From Bacteroidota bacterium (GTDB lineage: Bacteria > Bacteroidota > Bacteroidia > NS11-12g > UBA9320): 64,000 bases of DNA. Below, piece by piece: positions 37,988 through 48,846 of the stretch. Under the pieces are notes generated by a model. That model was not told the DNA's origin, ran no database searches, and saw only the letters and a program-made list of their open reading frames with translations. The stretch is from positions 1 to 64,000 of the forward strand of contig JABWCE010000010.1 in the NCBI GenBank assembly GCA_013359235.1. The letters run 5' to 3'. Positions within the stretch are counted from its first letter, which is position 1. Every line of letters starts with the position of its first letter. Both the position numbers and the translations under genes were made by a program.

Positions 37988-39727
37988 ATGGCAAAAATAA
38001 AATCAAATAAAAAGCATCAATACGTAAAAAAATCGCTTTTTGAAAGTATTGAGGAAAAATTAGGAAAACATATAAATTTATGGCAAATTGCTTTAACCTT
38101 TTTGGCAATTTTGTTCAGTATTTTTATGTTCGATGCCAAAGTTTCTATCGGTCATGACGATTCATTATATATACTGGCAGGATATAAATATGCAAAAGAT
38201 TTTTTTGGCTACTGGTATTCTGATAATGCACCTTTTTATGTCATGTTTCTTGCGTTGCCTATCTCGCTTTTCGGGTTAAATCTTATTATTTTAAAACTAA
38301 TTTCAGTACTTTGTTTTTCGGCAAGTGTTTGGTTACTTTTTTCGGCTTTCAAAGGTAGAATTCCACATTTGATATTAGTGTCGTCAATTTTTATTTATGC
38401 TTTAAATTACTTTGCTTTATCTTATGCCAGTCTTACATATACCGAAGCATTTTTTCTTTTAATACAAAGCATATTTTTTCTTTTGATTTTTAAACATTTG
38501 GATTTGATTTCAAAGCAAGAAAATTCTTACAAATCTATATTTCAAAATGCTTTCAAGTGGATTTTTATGGGATTTATTATTTATTTGCTTTATTTCACAC
38601 GTACAGTTGGTATCGGAGTAATAGCAGCAGTTGCTGTGTATTTTATGTTTAAAAAAGAGTTTAAAAATACAATTGCAATTCTTGTTTCGTTCGGAATTAT
38701 TTATGTTGCTTTCGAAATATTAAAAAAAATACTTTGGGGTGATAAAATAAAAAACCTTGCACAAACCAATATTTTGTTTTTGAAAGATGCTTACGACCCA
38801 AGCAAGGGTACTGAAGACTTTTCAGGGTTTATTGATAGATTTTTTGGCAATACTGTAATTTATATTTCGAGCAGGTTTTGGGAAATGTTGGGTTTTAGAA
38901 AAGAAAATGCCGAATTTTCTACACCTTTAGCCCTTTTTACTGTAATACTACTATTTATAGGCTTGATTTATTCTTTCAGAAAAAAACAAAATACGGTATT
39001 TTTTACAGCCCTATATTGTGCGGCATTGCTTAGTATTACTTTTGTTGCATTGCAGACATCATGGGGGCAAGGACGTTTAATAATGGTTTATTTACCACTT
39101 TTGATGATAGTGATATTTTATGGTTTGTACAAAATATTTGAAACAAAAAATGGCTCGACTTTTCAAGTATTTTTTATATTGATTTTAACAGTTTTTATCT
39201 GGAAAAATACATCAGAAACTATGAAAAGATCATCAAAAAACATATCAATTGTAAAGAAAAACTTGATTAAAGGAGATAAATTTGAAGGATATACTGACGA
39301 TTATAAAAACTTTCTAAAATTAAGCGAATGGTGTGCCGATAGCTTACCTAAAGGTTCTTATGTGGCAAGCCGAAAAGCACCAATGAGCTTCGTTTATGGA
39401 AGGGGAATGGAATTTTTTCCAATTTACAAAGTTTCACCAATAAAAGATGCTGATAGTATTCTTGCTGTTTTAAAAAAATCAAAAGTTACACATGTGATTT
39501 TTGCAAACTTAAGGCTCGAACCCAAAACCAGTGGCGATATAGCTTCGGTAATTCCAAAGAATTTTCCTGATATTTATGCTGCTTATGCTGATGCAGACCA
39601 AAAATCAATTATAAACACTATGCAAAATTATTTTTCGCCGGTTGCTCAAAAATATCCCGAAAAATTTGAACTCGTTAAGCAAATGGGAACTGATGAAGAA
39701 GCATTGCTTTATAAAATAAATTATTGA
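37988..39727 (+). CDS. GT-C type membrane glycosyltransferase (GT39/PMT-like)
   Basis: Multiple TM; GHDDSLYILAGYKYAKDFFGYWYSDNAPFYVMFLALPISLFG early acidic loop motif; C-term soluble region. Confidence 0.75.
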   Translation: MAKIKSNKKHQYVKKSLFESIEEKLGKHINLWQIALTFLAILFSIFMFDAKVSIGHDDSLYILAGYKYAKDFFGYWYSDNAPFYVMFLALPISLFGLNLIILKLISVLCFSASVWLLFSAFKGRIPHLILVSSIFIYALNYFALSYASLTYTEAFFLLIQSIFFLLIFKHLDLISKQENSYKSIFQNAFKWIFMGFIIYLLYFTRTVGIGVIAAVAVYFMFKKEFKNTIAILVSFGIIYVAFEILKKILWGDKIKNLAQTNILFLKDAYDPSKGTEDFSGFIDRFFGNTVIYISSRFWEMLGFRKENAEFSTPLALFTVILLFIGLIYSFRKKQNTVFFTALYCAALLSITFVALQTSWGQGRLIMVYLPLLMIVIFYGLYKIFETKNGSTFQVFFILILTVFIWKNTSETMKRSSKNISIVKKNLIKGDKFEGYTDDYKNFLKLSEWCADSLPKGSYVASRKAPMSFVYGRGMEFFPIYKVSPIKDADSILAVLKKSKVTHVIFANLRLEPKTSGDIASVIPKNFPDIYAAYADADQKSIINTMQNYFSPVAQKYPEKFELVKQMGTDEEALLYKINY

Positions 39728-40497
39728 TGCCGGAGTTTTTGAAACTTAAAAATATTGACAAATACGACCTTGACGACCCAAGGCGTACTGTATTGCACAA
39801 AGAAATAATTTTATCAAAACCATTTTTAAAGAAATTATACATTGAGTGGTACAATAGTTTTAAAAAAGAATGCAGCAAATTTGAAAACCCAAAAATTATT
39901 GAATTAGGCTCGGGAGGAGGCTTTATAAAAGAAGTAATGCCCGATGTTTTAACCAGCGATATTTTACATTTGGCTGAAAACGATTTAACTTTTAATGCAC
40001 TTGAAATGCCCTTTGAAAACAATACAATTGATGCGTTTTTGATGATTGACGTTTTTCACCATGTACCTGATAGTGATAAATTTTTAAACGAAATGCAAAG
40101 ATGTTTGAAACCCGGGGGAAAAATAATAATGAATGAGCCATGGAACTCAATTTGGGGCAGGTTTATATATAAAAATTTTCATCATGAAACCTTTAATCCA
40201 CAAGGAAATTGGACTATTCCATCAAATGGTCCGATGAGCGATGCAAACGGGGCATTGCCTTGGATAGTTTTTTATCGTGACCGAAAAAAATTTGAAGAGA
40301 AATTTAAAGATTTGAAAATAAAAGTTTTGAAACCTCACACCCCATTAAGATACTTATTGAGCGGAGGAGTTTCAATGAAATCTCTTGTCCCTGATTTTTC
40401 CTTTGGATTATTCTCGGCTATAGAAAAAATATTATCGCCTTTTGCAGCTATGTTTAGTATGTTTGCAACAATTATAATAGAAAAGAAAAATCAGTAA
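39727..40497 (+). CDS. SAM-dependent class I methyltransferase
   Basis: KIIELGSGGGFIKEVMPDVLTSD; DAFLMIDVFHHVPDSDKFLNEMQRCLKPGGKIIMNEP. ORF track starts at TTG 39724; ATG at 39727 overlaps the upstream TGA. Confidence 0.83.
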   Translation: MPEFLKLKNIDKYDLDDPRRTVLHKEIILSKPFLKKLYIEWYNSFKKECSKFENPKIIELGSGGGFIKEVMPDVLTSDILHLAENDLTFNALEMPFENNTIDAFLMIDVFHHVPDSDKFLNEMQRCLKPGGKIIMNEPWNSIWGRFIYKNFHHETFNPQGNWTIPSNGPMSDANGALPWIVFYRDRKKFEEKFKDLKIKVLKPHTPLRYLLSGGVSMKSLVPDFSFGLFSAIEKILSPFAAMFSMFATIIIEKKNQ

Positions 40498-40498
40498 A

Positions 40499-41911
40499 TT
40501 GAGCCACATTCAGTATTTTGAAAGTATTGCCCATAAAAGGGTAAAAAACCGCAAAAAAAACAGCTATTACTGGAATGATATTACTTCATATTGCGATTAT
40601 TTTATAAACGAAAATTGTTCTGTACTTGAAGTAGGCTGTGGTACAGGAGAATTGCTTAACGGTTTGAAAAGCAAATACAAAACCGGCATTGATTTTTCGC
40701 CAAAAATGATTGAAATAGCAAAAAAAAACTTTGAAAATATAAGGTTTGAAGTAATGGACGCATCGTCATTAAAATTTGATGAAAAGTTTGATGTAATAAT
40801 AATATCAAATGTTGTAGGCTTTTTGCCCGACCTTCAAATGGTTTTTGAAAACTTATTAAAAGTTAGTCATTCAAAAACAAAAATAATAGTAAGCTATTAC
40901 AGCAAACTTTGGGAGCCTGTTTTAAAATTTGGTGAAAAAATAGGGCTAAAAACCAAAACACCTCAGCAAAATTGGCTCACTTTGCAAGATTTAAACAACC
41001 TGTTTTATCTTTCAGGTTTTGATGTTTACAGAAATTCCAGACGTATGATTTTTCCTGTTTACATCCCTTTATTGTCAGAGTTTTTTAATAACTTTTTAGC
41101 AAAAATGCCTTTATTCAAACATTTTTGTATAAACCATTACACATTTGCCAAACCTCAGCAGCAAAATAACGCAGAGCAAATTGCCTCAAAATATACAGTT
41201 TCAGTAATTATACCTGCAAGAAACGAAAGTGGAAACATTGAAAATGCAGTTTTGCGTACACCAAAACTCGGTAAACACACCGAGCTTATATTTATTGAAG
41301 GAAACTCTACTGACGATACTTGGGAAACCATACAAAAAATATTTGAAAAGTATAAAAACACGCATGATATAAAAATAGGCAGACAAACAGGCAAAGGCAA
41401 AGGCGATGCAGTGAGAATGGGATTTGAAATGGCAACCGGCGATATACTTTTGATACTTGATGCCGACCTAACTATGCCTCCCGAAGATTTACCAAAATTT
41501 TATAATGCAATTGCTTCGGGCAAGGGCGATTTTATTAACGGCAGCCGTTTAGTGTATGTTATGGAAAAAAAAGCTATGCGTTTTTTGAATATGATTGGAA
41601 ATAAGTTTTTCAGTTGGGCTTTTACGTGGTTGCTCGAGCAGCCCTTTAAAGATACATTGTGCGGCACAAAAGTTATTTTCAAAGATGATTACCAAAAATT
41701 AATACAAAACCGTAAATTTTTTGGAGAGTTTGACCCTTTTGGTGATTTTGACCTGATTTTTGGTGCTTATAAATTGAATTTAAAAATTATAGAAATTCCT
41801 ATCAGATACCGCGAAAGAACTTATGGAGATACAAATATTTCAAGATTTAAACACGGTTTGATTTTATTGAAAATGGTATTTTTTGCTTTGCGAAAAATCA
41901 AATTTTATTAA
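40499..41911 (+). CDS. Bifunctional protein: SAM-dependent methyltransferase fused to GT2 (DPM1-like) glycosyltransferase
   Basis: N-term VLEVGCGTGELLNGLKSKYKTGIDFSPKMIEIAKK; C-term VSVIIPARNESGNIENAV...FIEGNSTDDTWE...GKGDAVRMGFEMATGDILLILDADLTMPPEDL...RYRERTYGDTNISRFKHG. TTG start. Confidence 0.85.
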   Translation: MSHIQYFESIAHKRVKNRKKNSYYWNDITSYCDYFINENCSVLEVGCGTGELLNGLKSKYKTGIDFSPKMIEIAKKNFENIRFEVMDASSLKFDEKFDVIIISNVVGFLPDLQMVFENLLKVSHSKTKIIVSYYSKLWEPVLKFGEKIGLKTKTPQQNWLTLQDLNNLFYLSGFDVYRNSRRMIFPVYIPLLSEFFNNFLAKMPLFKHFCINHYTFAKPQQQNNAEQIASKYTVSVIIPARNESGNIENAVLRTPKLGKHTELIFIEGNSTDDTWETIQKIFEKYKNTHDIKIGRQTGKGKGDAVRMGFEMATGDILLILDADLTMPPEDLPKFYNAIASGKGDFINGSRLVYVMEKKAMRFLNMIGNKFFSWAFTWLLEQPFKDTLCGTKVIFKDDYQKLIQNRKFFGEFDPFGDFDLIFGAYKLNLKIIEIPIRYRERTYGDTNISRFKHGLILLKMVFFALRKIKFY

Positions 41912-41946
41912 TAAGATAGTTTCAATATTATTAATGAAATGAAAAA

Positions 41947-42396
41947 CTAATTCAAATTCCTTTTTTTAGCAAAAAAATTCTTCATCAGTTCAGCACATTC
42001 TCTTTCCATAATACCCATTTTTACTATTGTAGATTTATGCAATAATGATGGTTTGTAATTGCTGAAACCGCTTTTGGGTTCTGAAGCAGCGTAAACCAAT
42101 GTCCCAATTCTTGCCCATTTTAAAGCACCTGCACACATTGCACAAGGCTCAATGGTTACATACAATGTACAATCTTCTAAAATTTTACTGCCCAAATTTA
42201 TAAAAGCTGCTGTAAGTGCTATTATTTCGGCATGTGCTGTATTATCGTTTAGCATTTCTACTTGATTAAAACCCTTGCTGATAATTTTTTGGTTTGCTAC
42301 AATTATGGCTCCAACAGGTACTTCATTATTATCAAAAGCTTTTAGTGCTTCTTTGTAAGCTTGTTTCATAAAAAAATCATCATCCATATTGCTCAT
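41947..42396 (-). CDS. tadA: tRNA-specific adenosine-34 deaminase
   Basis: [59 protein letters not shown]. Confidence 0.93.
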   Translation of the reverse strand: MSNMDDDFFMKQAYKEALKAFDNNEVPVGAIIVANQKIISKGFNQVEMLNDNTAHAEIIALTAAFINLGSKILEDCTLYVTIEPCAMCAGALKWARIGTLVYAASEPKSGFSNYKPSLLHKSTIVKMGIMERECAELMKNFFAKKRNLN

Positions 42397-43376
42397 TTTT
42401 TAAAATTTCGTCCATAAGGGTCTTCCTCCCAGCGTTCTTTAGGTAAATTTTTAAAATAGTTGTAGGTGATTTTCAAACCATTTTCGCGGCTTATTTTGGG
42501 TTGCCAGCCAAGTATTTTTTTTGCAAGGCTTATATCGGGTTGTCTTTGTTTGGGGTCATCGGTAGGTAATGGTTTATATATTACTTTTTTATTTGAGCCG
42601 GTGAGTTTTAATATTTCTTTAGCAAAATCGTTAATTGTAATTTCGTCGGGGTTTCCAATGTTTACAGGATATACATAATCGCTCATAAGGAGCCGGTAAA
42701 TTCCATCAATCAAATCGTCAACATAACAAAACGAACGGGTTTGGCTTCCATCGCCAAAGGCTGTTAAATCTTCGCCTCTTAAAGCCTGGCCGATAAAAGC
42801 AGGTAAAACTCTACCATCATTCAGCCTCATTCTTGGTCCATAAGTATTAAAAATTCTAACAATTCTGGTTTCGAGTTTGTGATAGGTGTGATAAGCCATG
42901 GTAATTGCTTCCTGAAAACGCTTTGCCTCATCATAAACCCCACGTGGACCAACAGGATTTACATTTCCCCAATATTCTTCTGATTGAGGATGAACAAGTG
43001 GATCGCCATATACTTCACTTGTACTTGCCACAAGTATTCGTGAATTTTTTGATTTTGCCAGCCCCAGCAAATTATGAGTACCAAGCGAGCCTACTTTAAG
43101 AGTTTGTATTGGAATTTTTAAATAATCAATAGGACTTGCCGGCGATGCAAAATGCAAAATATAATCGAGTTTGTCCGGTACATGAACAAATTTTGAAACA
43201 TCATGATGATAAAAAACAAAATTTTGCTTGCCAAACAAATGTTCAATATTGCGGAGGTCACCGGTAATAAGGTTATCCATTCCAATTACATAGTAATTTT
43301 CATTAATAAACTTATCGCAAAGATGCGACCCTAAAAATCCGGCTGCTCCGGTTATTAAAACCTTTTTTTGTGACAT
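42393..43376 (-). CDS. UDP-glucuronic acid decarboxylase-like NAD-dependent epimerase/dehydratase
   Basis: [90 protein letters not shown]; typical of UXS. Confidence 0.92.
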   Translation of the reverse strand: MSQKKVLITGAAGFLGSHLCDKFINENYYVIGMDNLITGDLRNIEHLFGKQNFVFYHHDVSKFVHVPDKLDYILHFASPASPIDYLKIPIQTLKVGSLGTHNLLGLAKSKNSRILVASTSEVYGDPLVHPQSEEYWGNVNPVGPRGVYDEAKRFQEAITMAYHTYHKLETRIVRIFNTYGPRMRLNDGRVLPAFIGQALRGEDLTAFGDGSQTRSFCYVDDLIDGIYRLLMSDYVYPVNIGNPDEITINDFAKEILKLTGSNKKVIYKPLPTDDPKQRQPDISLAKKILGWQPKISRENGLKITYNYFKNLPKERWEEDPYGRNFKK

Positions 43377-43445
43377 TTTTTATAAATGTATAAGTTGGTT
43401 CAAAAATAATTAAAAACTAAAACTGTTCTATCATTTCCAAAATAC

Positions 43446-43453
43446 TAAATTCG
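43446..43453 (+). promoter_or_regulatory. Putative -7 element TAAATTCG 4 nt upstream of the symporter ATG
   Basis: CTAAATTCGCAGCATG; near-consensus TAnnTTyG. Confidence 0.35.
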
Positions 43454-43457
43454 CAGC

Positions 43458-44921
43458 ATGTCGCCTGTAATTATACTTCTTGTAATAAGTATGTATTTTT
43501 TGCTTCTTGTAGGTGTTTCGTGGTACACTTCGCGAAATGCAGACCAAAAATCTTATTACATCGGCAATAAAAGTTCTATTTGGTGGCTTGTGGCATTGGG
43601 TATGATTAGCGATAGTTTAAGTGGGGTTACATTTATTTCGGTTCCCGGAAATGTATCATCTGAAAAATTAAGTTATATGCAAGTGGTTTTTGGCTATGTT
43701 ATAGGCAATTTTATTACTGCATATATTTTATTGCCTTTGTATTACCGATTAAATCTCACCTCAATATACAGTTATCTTGGACAGAGATATGGCAGTATTT
43801 CTGAAAAAACAGGTTCTTTTTATTTTTTACTTAGTCGTACTATTGGTGCAGCGGCAAGGTTATTTCTTGCAGCAGGGGTTTTACAAACATTTTTGTTCGA
43901 TCCATTTGGCATTCCATTCACTGTTTCAGTTTGCATTATTATAGGTTTAATTTTAATTTATACATATCGCGGCGGTATAAAATCTCTTGTGTGGACTGAT
44001 GCTTTACAGTCTGTTTTTTTACTTTCGGCTTTGTTTATCACTTTATTTAATCTTTATTATTACATACAATGGGATACTGCCTGGCAGGTAGTAAAACAAA
44101 ATAATTTTGATAAACTTTTTGTTTGGGACTGGATACCTTCAAACAATTTTTTTAAAATGATAATTGGAGGTATTCTCATTGCTATAACTATGACCGGTAT
44201 GGACCAAAATATGATGCAAAAAAACTTAAGTTGTAAAAATATTGGCGAAGCCCGTAAAAATATTTTGTCGTACAACAGCACATTGATTTTTATAAACTTT
44301 TTCTTTCTTAGCCTTGGTATTTTGCTTTACGTTTATGCCCAGCAAAATTCAATACAATTGCCTACAAAAGATGGCAAAATATTGACTGATGCCGTTTTCC
44401 CATTTTTAGCTTTTGACCATCTTGGAAAATGGGCAGGTTTGGTTTTTATTTTAGGGCTTACAGCGGCAACATTTTCGAGTGCAGATTCGGTTTTGACTAC
44501 ACTTACAACAAGTTTTTGTATTGATTTTTTAAAATTTAATCCCGAAAAAAATGAAACTAAAAAACATAAAAATATCAGGCATTTTACCCATATAGTTTTT
44601 GCTATTTTAATTTTGATAAGTATGTTAATTATTGATAAACTAAACAACGGAGCTATTATCAATACAATTCTTAAAATTGCAGGATATACTTATGGTCCAT
44701 TACTGGGAATGTTTGTTTTTGGTATTTTTACAAAGTTTAAAATAATTGATAAGTTTGTAATTGTTGTCTGTGTATTATCTCCTTTTTTAACATACCTAAT
44801 AGATACAAGTTTGCCAAAATTTACAGGAGGTTTTCAACTCGGTTTTCTAAATCTGGCTTTAAATGGTTTGATTACTTTTGCAGGGTTATTATTGATTTCA
44901 AAAAAGAAAGCAAAAAGTTAA
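43458..44921 (+). CDS. Sodium:solute symporter family (SSS) transporter
   Basis: SYYIGNKSSIWWLVALGMISDSLSGVTFISVPG; GGIKSLVWTDALQSVFLL; GLTAATFSSADSVLTTLTTSFCIDFL. Confidence 0.9.
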   Translation: MSPVIILLVISMYFLLLVGVSWYTSRNADQKSYYIGNKSSIWWLVALGMISDSLSGVTFISVPGNVSSEKLSYMQVVFGYVIGNFITAYILLPLYYRLNLTSIYSYLGQRYGSISEKTGSFYFLLSRTIGAAARLFLAAGVLQTFLFDPFGIPFTVSVCIIIGLILIYTYRGGIKSLVWTDALQSVFLLSALFITLFNLYYYIQWDTAWQVVKQNNFDKLFVWDWIPSNNFFKMIIGGILIAITMTGMDQNMMQKNLSCKNIGEARKNILSYNSTLIFINFFFLSLGILLYVYAQQNSIQLPTKDGKILTDAVFPFLAFDHLGKWAGLVFILGLTAATFSSADSVLTTLTTSFCIDFLKFNPEKNETKKHKNIRHFTHIVFAILILISMLIIDKLNNGAIINTILKIAGYTYGPLLGMFVFGIFTKFKIIDKFVIVVCVLSPFLTYLIDTSLPKFTGGFQLGFLNLALNGLITFAGLLLISKKKAKS

Positions 44922-44927
44922 AGTTTT

Positions 44928-45674
44928 ATGATTTCGAAAAAGAAAATTGTTGTAGTACTTCCTGCGTATAATGCAGAATTAACTTTAAAACAAACATACA
45001 ATGAAATACCATTTGATATAGTTGATGAAGTTGTACTTGTTGATGATGCAAGTATTGATAATACTGTTGAAACAGCAACCCAATTAGGAATAAAGCACAT
45101 TGTAAAACATGAAAAAAACAGAGGATATGGTGGCAATCAGAAAACATGCTATAAAAAAGCATTAGAATTGGGTGCAGATGTAATAATTATGCTTCATCCC
45201 GATTACCAGTACACACCAAAACTCATAAAACCAATGGCACAGATTATTGTTAATGAAATTTACCCTGTTGTTTATGCTTCGCGAATTTTGGGAAAAGGGG
45301 CTTTGAAGGGTGGGATGCCATTATATAAATATATTGCAAACAGATGTTTAACATTATTTCAAAATTTACTTATAAACCAAAAACTCTCTGAATACCATAC
45401 CGGGTACAGGGCATTTTCTAAAGAAGTATTTAAAAAAATTGATATTGAAACAAATTCTGACGATTTTATTTTTGATAACCAAATGACGGCTCAAATTTTT
45501 ATGGCAGATTTTGAAATTGGCGAAGTAACTTGTCCTACAAAGTATTTTGAAGAAGCTTCGTCAATAAACTTTAAGCGAAGTTCGGTTTATGGCTTGGGTG
45601 TTTTATGGGTTTCAATTCAATATTTTTTGCATAAAACGGGTTTATTCAATTTTAAAATTTTTAACAAAAAATAG
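44928..45674 (+). CDS. Glycosyltransferase family 2 (DPM1/polyprenol-phosphate type)
   Basis: VVLPAYNAELTLKQTYNEIPFDIVDEVVLVDDASIDNTVETA; NRGYGGNQKTCYKKALELGADVIIMLHPDYQYTPKL. Confidence 0.9.
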   Translation: MISKKKIVVVLPAYNAELTLKQTYNEIPFDIVDEVVLVDDASIDNTVETATQLGIKHIVKHEKNRGYGGNQKTCYKKALELGADVIIMLHPDYQYTPKLIKPMAQIIVNEIYPVVYASRILGKGALKGGMPLYKYIANRCLTLFQNLLINQKLSEYHTGYRAFSKEVFKKIDIETNSDDFIFDNQMTAQIFMADFEIGEVTCPTKYFEEASSINFKRSSVYGLGVLWVSIQYFLHKTGLFNFKIFNKK

Positions 45675-45677
45675 TTT

Positions 45678-46994
45678 TTAATATCTGTATAGTTCAGATT
45701 TAAACGGTCCATCAATTTTTACACCGATGTAATCAGCTTGTTTTTGATTGAGGGTTGTAAGTTCTACTCCTATATGCTTCAGGTGAAGATTTGCAACTTT
45801 TTCATCGAGGTGTTTTGGAAGCACATAAACTTCGTTTTTGTAATTTGATGAATTGTTCCAAAGTTCAATTTGAGCTAAAACTTGATTTGAAAATGAATTT
45901 GACATTACAAAAGAAGGGTGTCCCATTGCCACTCCCAAATTTACAAGTCGCCCTTCGGCAAGCAAAATTATATCTTTTCCATCTACATTATAAACATCTA
46001 CCTGAGGTTTTACGGTGTATTTTGAATTTCCATAGTTATCGTTCAGCCAAGCAACATCAATTTCATTATCAAAATGCCCAATATTGCAAACAATAGCTTT
46101 GTCTTTCATTTTTTTGAAATGTTCGGCTCTAACTATGTCAACATTTCCGGTTGCAGTAACAATAATGTTACATTCGTGAATGATAGATTCGAGTTTTTTA
46201 ACATCATAACCATCCATAGCAGCTTGTAATGCACAAATGGGGTCAATTTCTGTTACGTAAACTCTTACTCCGGCACTTCTCAAGCTTTCGGCACTCCCTT
46301 TTCCTACATCACCATAGCCACATACAACGGCTACTTTTCCGGCCAACATTATATCAGTTCCTCGTCTTATTGCATCTACCAAAGATTCGCGGCAGCCATA
46401 TTTATTATCAAATTTTGATTTTGTTACCGAATCGTTAACATTTATTGCTGGCATGGGCAAAGTGCCGTTTTTCATTCTTTCGTATAAGCGGTGTACGCCT
46501 GTGGTAGTTTCTTCGCTTAGTCCTTTTATTTCAGGTACAAGTTCGGGGTATTTGTCAAGAACCATATTGGTGAGATCGCCACCGTCATCAAGAATCATAT
46601 TCAATGGTTTGCCATTTTTAAAAGCAAAAAGGGTTTGCTCAATACACCAGTCAAATTCTTCGTTATTCATTCCTTTCCAAGCAAAAACAGGAACACCATT
46701 AGCAGCTACAGCAGCAGCAGCGTGATCTTGTGTTGAAAAAATATTGCACGATGACCATGTAACATCAGCACCTAAATCAATAAGTGTTTCTATTAAAACA
46801 GCAGTTTGAATAGTCATGTGAAGGCAACCAGCTATGTTTGCACCTTTAAGAGGTTTTGAAATGCTGTATTCTTTTCTGATACTCATTAATCCGGGCATTT
46901 CTGCTTCGGCGAGTTTAATTTCTTTTCTGCCCCATTCTGCAAGGCTGATGTCTTTTACTTTGTATTTCAATGTGCTTGATGTTTGTGTTGTCAT
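45678..46994 (-). CDS. ahcY: Adenosylhomocysteinase
   Basis: [86 protein letters not shown]-term [11 protein letters not shown]. Confidence 0.97.
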   Translation of the reverse strand: MTTQTSSTLKYKVKDISLAEWGRKEIKLAEAEMPGLMSIRKEYSISKPLKGANIAGCLHMTIQTAVLIETLIDLGADVTWSSCNIFSTQDHAAAAVAANGVPVFAWKGMNNEEFDWCIEQTLFAFKNGKPLNMILDDGGDLTNMVLDKYPELVPEIKGLSEETTTGVHRLYERMKNGTLPMPAINVNDSVTKSKFDNKYGCRESLVDAIRRGTDIMLAGKVAVVCGYGDVGKGSAESLRSAGVRVYVTEIDPICALQAAMDGYDVKKLESIIHECNIIVTATGNVDIVRAEHFKKMKDKAIVCNIGHFDNEIDVAWLNDNYGNSKYTVKPQVDVYNVDGKDIILLAEGRLVNLGVAMGHPSFVMSNSFSNQVLAQIELWNNSSNYKNEVYVLPKHLDEKVANLHLKHIGVELTTLNQKQADYIGVKIDGPFKSELYRY

Positions 46995-47194
46995 TTTTTT
47001 AAAAAATCACTGCAAAAATAATTTTTTTTTCTGAAAAACCTTATAAAGAATAAGAATTTAACTGTTTATATGACTTTAATAAAAAAAATAAAATATTATG
47101 ATTTTAACAATTTTAATTAATAAGTGAATTTTTGTAAAAAAAATAGATTTTTATTTTTGTTTTATTATCTTCGAAGTATAAAAAATGACGTATT

Positions 47195-48004
47195 ATGGAT
47201 TATAAATTTACCAAAATTATGCTTGGCTACGACGATTCTCCTGCATCGTTGGTAGCCTTAGACAAAGCTTTAAAAACATGCAGAGCTTTTAAAACTGACT
47301 TATATGTGGTTTATGTAAAAAGCAAAAATTCATCAGAAAACAATTTTGCAAAACAAATTCAAGACAAAGCAAATGTTTATGGAGTAAAAATCAACTACAT
47401 CGAAAAACAAGGAAATGTTAGTCGGGAAATTTCTCATTTCGAAAAAGAGCTTAAATCTGATTTAATTTTTATGGGTGCTCATGGTGTTAACGGATTTCAA
47501 CCTTTTTGGGCGGGTAGTAACACTTTAAGAGTTGTTGGTGCTTCAAATTGCCCGGTTATTACTGTTCAGGAAACAGCAATAAAATCGGACTTTTCACGAA
47601 TTATTCTGCCGCTTGACGATAGCGAAGACACACGCCAAAAAGTTCCGTATTCTGTAATTATTGCAAAAGCATTTAATTCAACTGTACACATTGTTTCTTT
47701 AACAAAAAGCAAAAATGAAGAAATTCATAACAAACTGAATATATATGGTCGCCAGGTACAAGATTTTCTTGAAGAAAGGGAAATAAAACATACCTATGAA
47801 TTGCGTCAAGGAAATAATTTGCCCCAAATGTGTATTGATTATGCAAATGAAAAAAATGCAGGTTTGATTTTGATGATGACAGAGACAGTAATGCTCAATT
47901 GGTTTATGGGTACAGGTGCCCAGCAATTAATTAACCACTCACCCGTGCCTGTAATGGCTATTCATACCAGAGATTTGATGCTTTCAGGTACTTCGGGTTA
48001 TTAA
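47195..48004 (+). CDS. Universal stress protein family, two tandem USP domains
   Basis: KIMLGYDDSPASLVALDKALK...DLIFMGAHGVNGFQPFWAGSNTLRVVGASNCPVITVQ and IILPLDDSEDT...NHSPVPVMAIHTRD. Confidence 0.88.
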   Translation: MDYKFTKIMLGYDDSPASLVALDKALKTCRAFKTDLYVVYVKSKNSSENNFAKQIQDKANVYGVKINYIEKQGNVSREISHFEKELKSDLIFMGAHGVNGFQPFWAGSNTLRVVGASNCPVITVQETAIKSDFSRIILPLDDSEDTRQKVPYSVIIAKAFNSTVHIVSLTKSKNEEIHNKLNIYGRQVQDFLEEREIKHTYELRQGNNLPQMCIDYANEKNAGLILMMTETVMLNWFMGTGAQQLINHSPVPVMAIHTRDLMLSGTSGY

Positions 48005-48010
48005 TTTTTT

Positions 48011-48778
48011 TTATTGGTTTTTTACAATAATTCCTGCTGCCGGCTGTGCTTGTGGCATTATTACAATTTCATTTATATTTACATGATCAGGTCGGTTTAT
48101 ACTCCAAAATACGGCTTGAGCTATATCATTTGCAACTAAATTTTCGTACCCTTCATATACTTTTGATGCCTTTTCTTTGTTACCTTTAAAACGCACTAAA
48201 GAAAATTCTGTTTCAACCGCACCAGGGTAAATACCTGTAACTTTTATATTTTTTTCGGCAAGTTCTCGTCGCATTGCTTTTGTTAGAGCATCAACTGCAA
48301 ATTTGGTTGCACAATACACATTGCCATAAGGGTAAATCTCTTTGCCTGCTATGCTTCCTATATTAATAATATGCCCACTTTTTTTTTCTGTCATTAATGG
48401 AATTACATGTTTAGAAATATACAATAATCCTTTTACGTTTGTGTCAATCATCTTTTCCCAGTCATCAATTTCGCCATCTGCAAAAGAACTTAGCCCCGAT
48501 GCCAAACCGGCGTTGTTTAGCAAAACATCAATATTTTTCCATTCATCAGGTAATGTTTTAAAAAAATCATCAACTTCATTTTTATCTCTTATATCAAAAG
48601 ATTTAAAATATACTTTGGAGCCGTTGCCTGCAAGGTTTTTTTCAATTTCTACGAGTCTATCATTACGTCTTCCGCAAATGATCAGGTCAAAATTATTTTT
48701 TGATAACAAAATGGCTGTTTCCTTTCCAATGCCTGATGTTGCTCCGGTTATCAATGCTATTTTTTTTAAAGTTTTCAA
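48011..48778 (-). CDS. Short-chain dehydrogenase/reductase (YdfG-like)
   Basis: ALITGATSGIGKETAILL; LLNNAGLASGLSSFADG; NIGSIAGKEIYPYGNVYCATKFAVDALTKAMRREL. TTG start. Confidence 0.92.
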   Translation of the reverse strand: MKTLKKIALITGATSGIGKETAILLSKNNFDLIICGRRNDRLVEIEKNLAGNGSKVYFKSFDIRDKNEVDDFFKTLPDEWKNIDVLLNNAGLASGLSSFADGEIDDWEKMIDTNVKGLLYISKHVIPLMTEKKSGHIINIGSIAGKEIYPYGNVYCATKFAVDALTKAMRRELAEKNIKVTGIYPGAVETEFSLVRFKGNKEKASKVYEGYENLVANDIAQAVFWSINRPDHVNINEIVIMPQAQPAAGIIVKNQ

Positions 48779-48846
48779 TGTAATATTTTTTTATTTGCGA
48801 AATTAAAAATTAAAATTGCACAACAAATTTTATTCAATAAAAAGCT

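Noticed and set aside
45791-47034. Plus-strand ORFs opposite ahcY
   Set aside because: Shadow ORFs antisense to a highly conserved enzyme.
46995-47194. 200-bp very AT-rich intergenic region as a possible ncRNA or origin-like element
   Set aside because: Only simple A/T runs and a weak TTTG-N17-TATTTTTG promoter-like match; no DnaA-box cluster or stable hairpin seen.
48342-48806. 154-aa plus-strand ORF opposite the SDR gene
   Set aside because: Overlaps a well-supported SDR gene on the other strand; no domain recognised.
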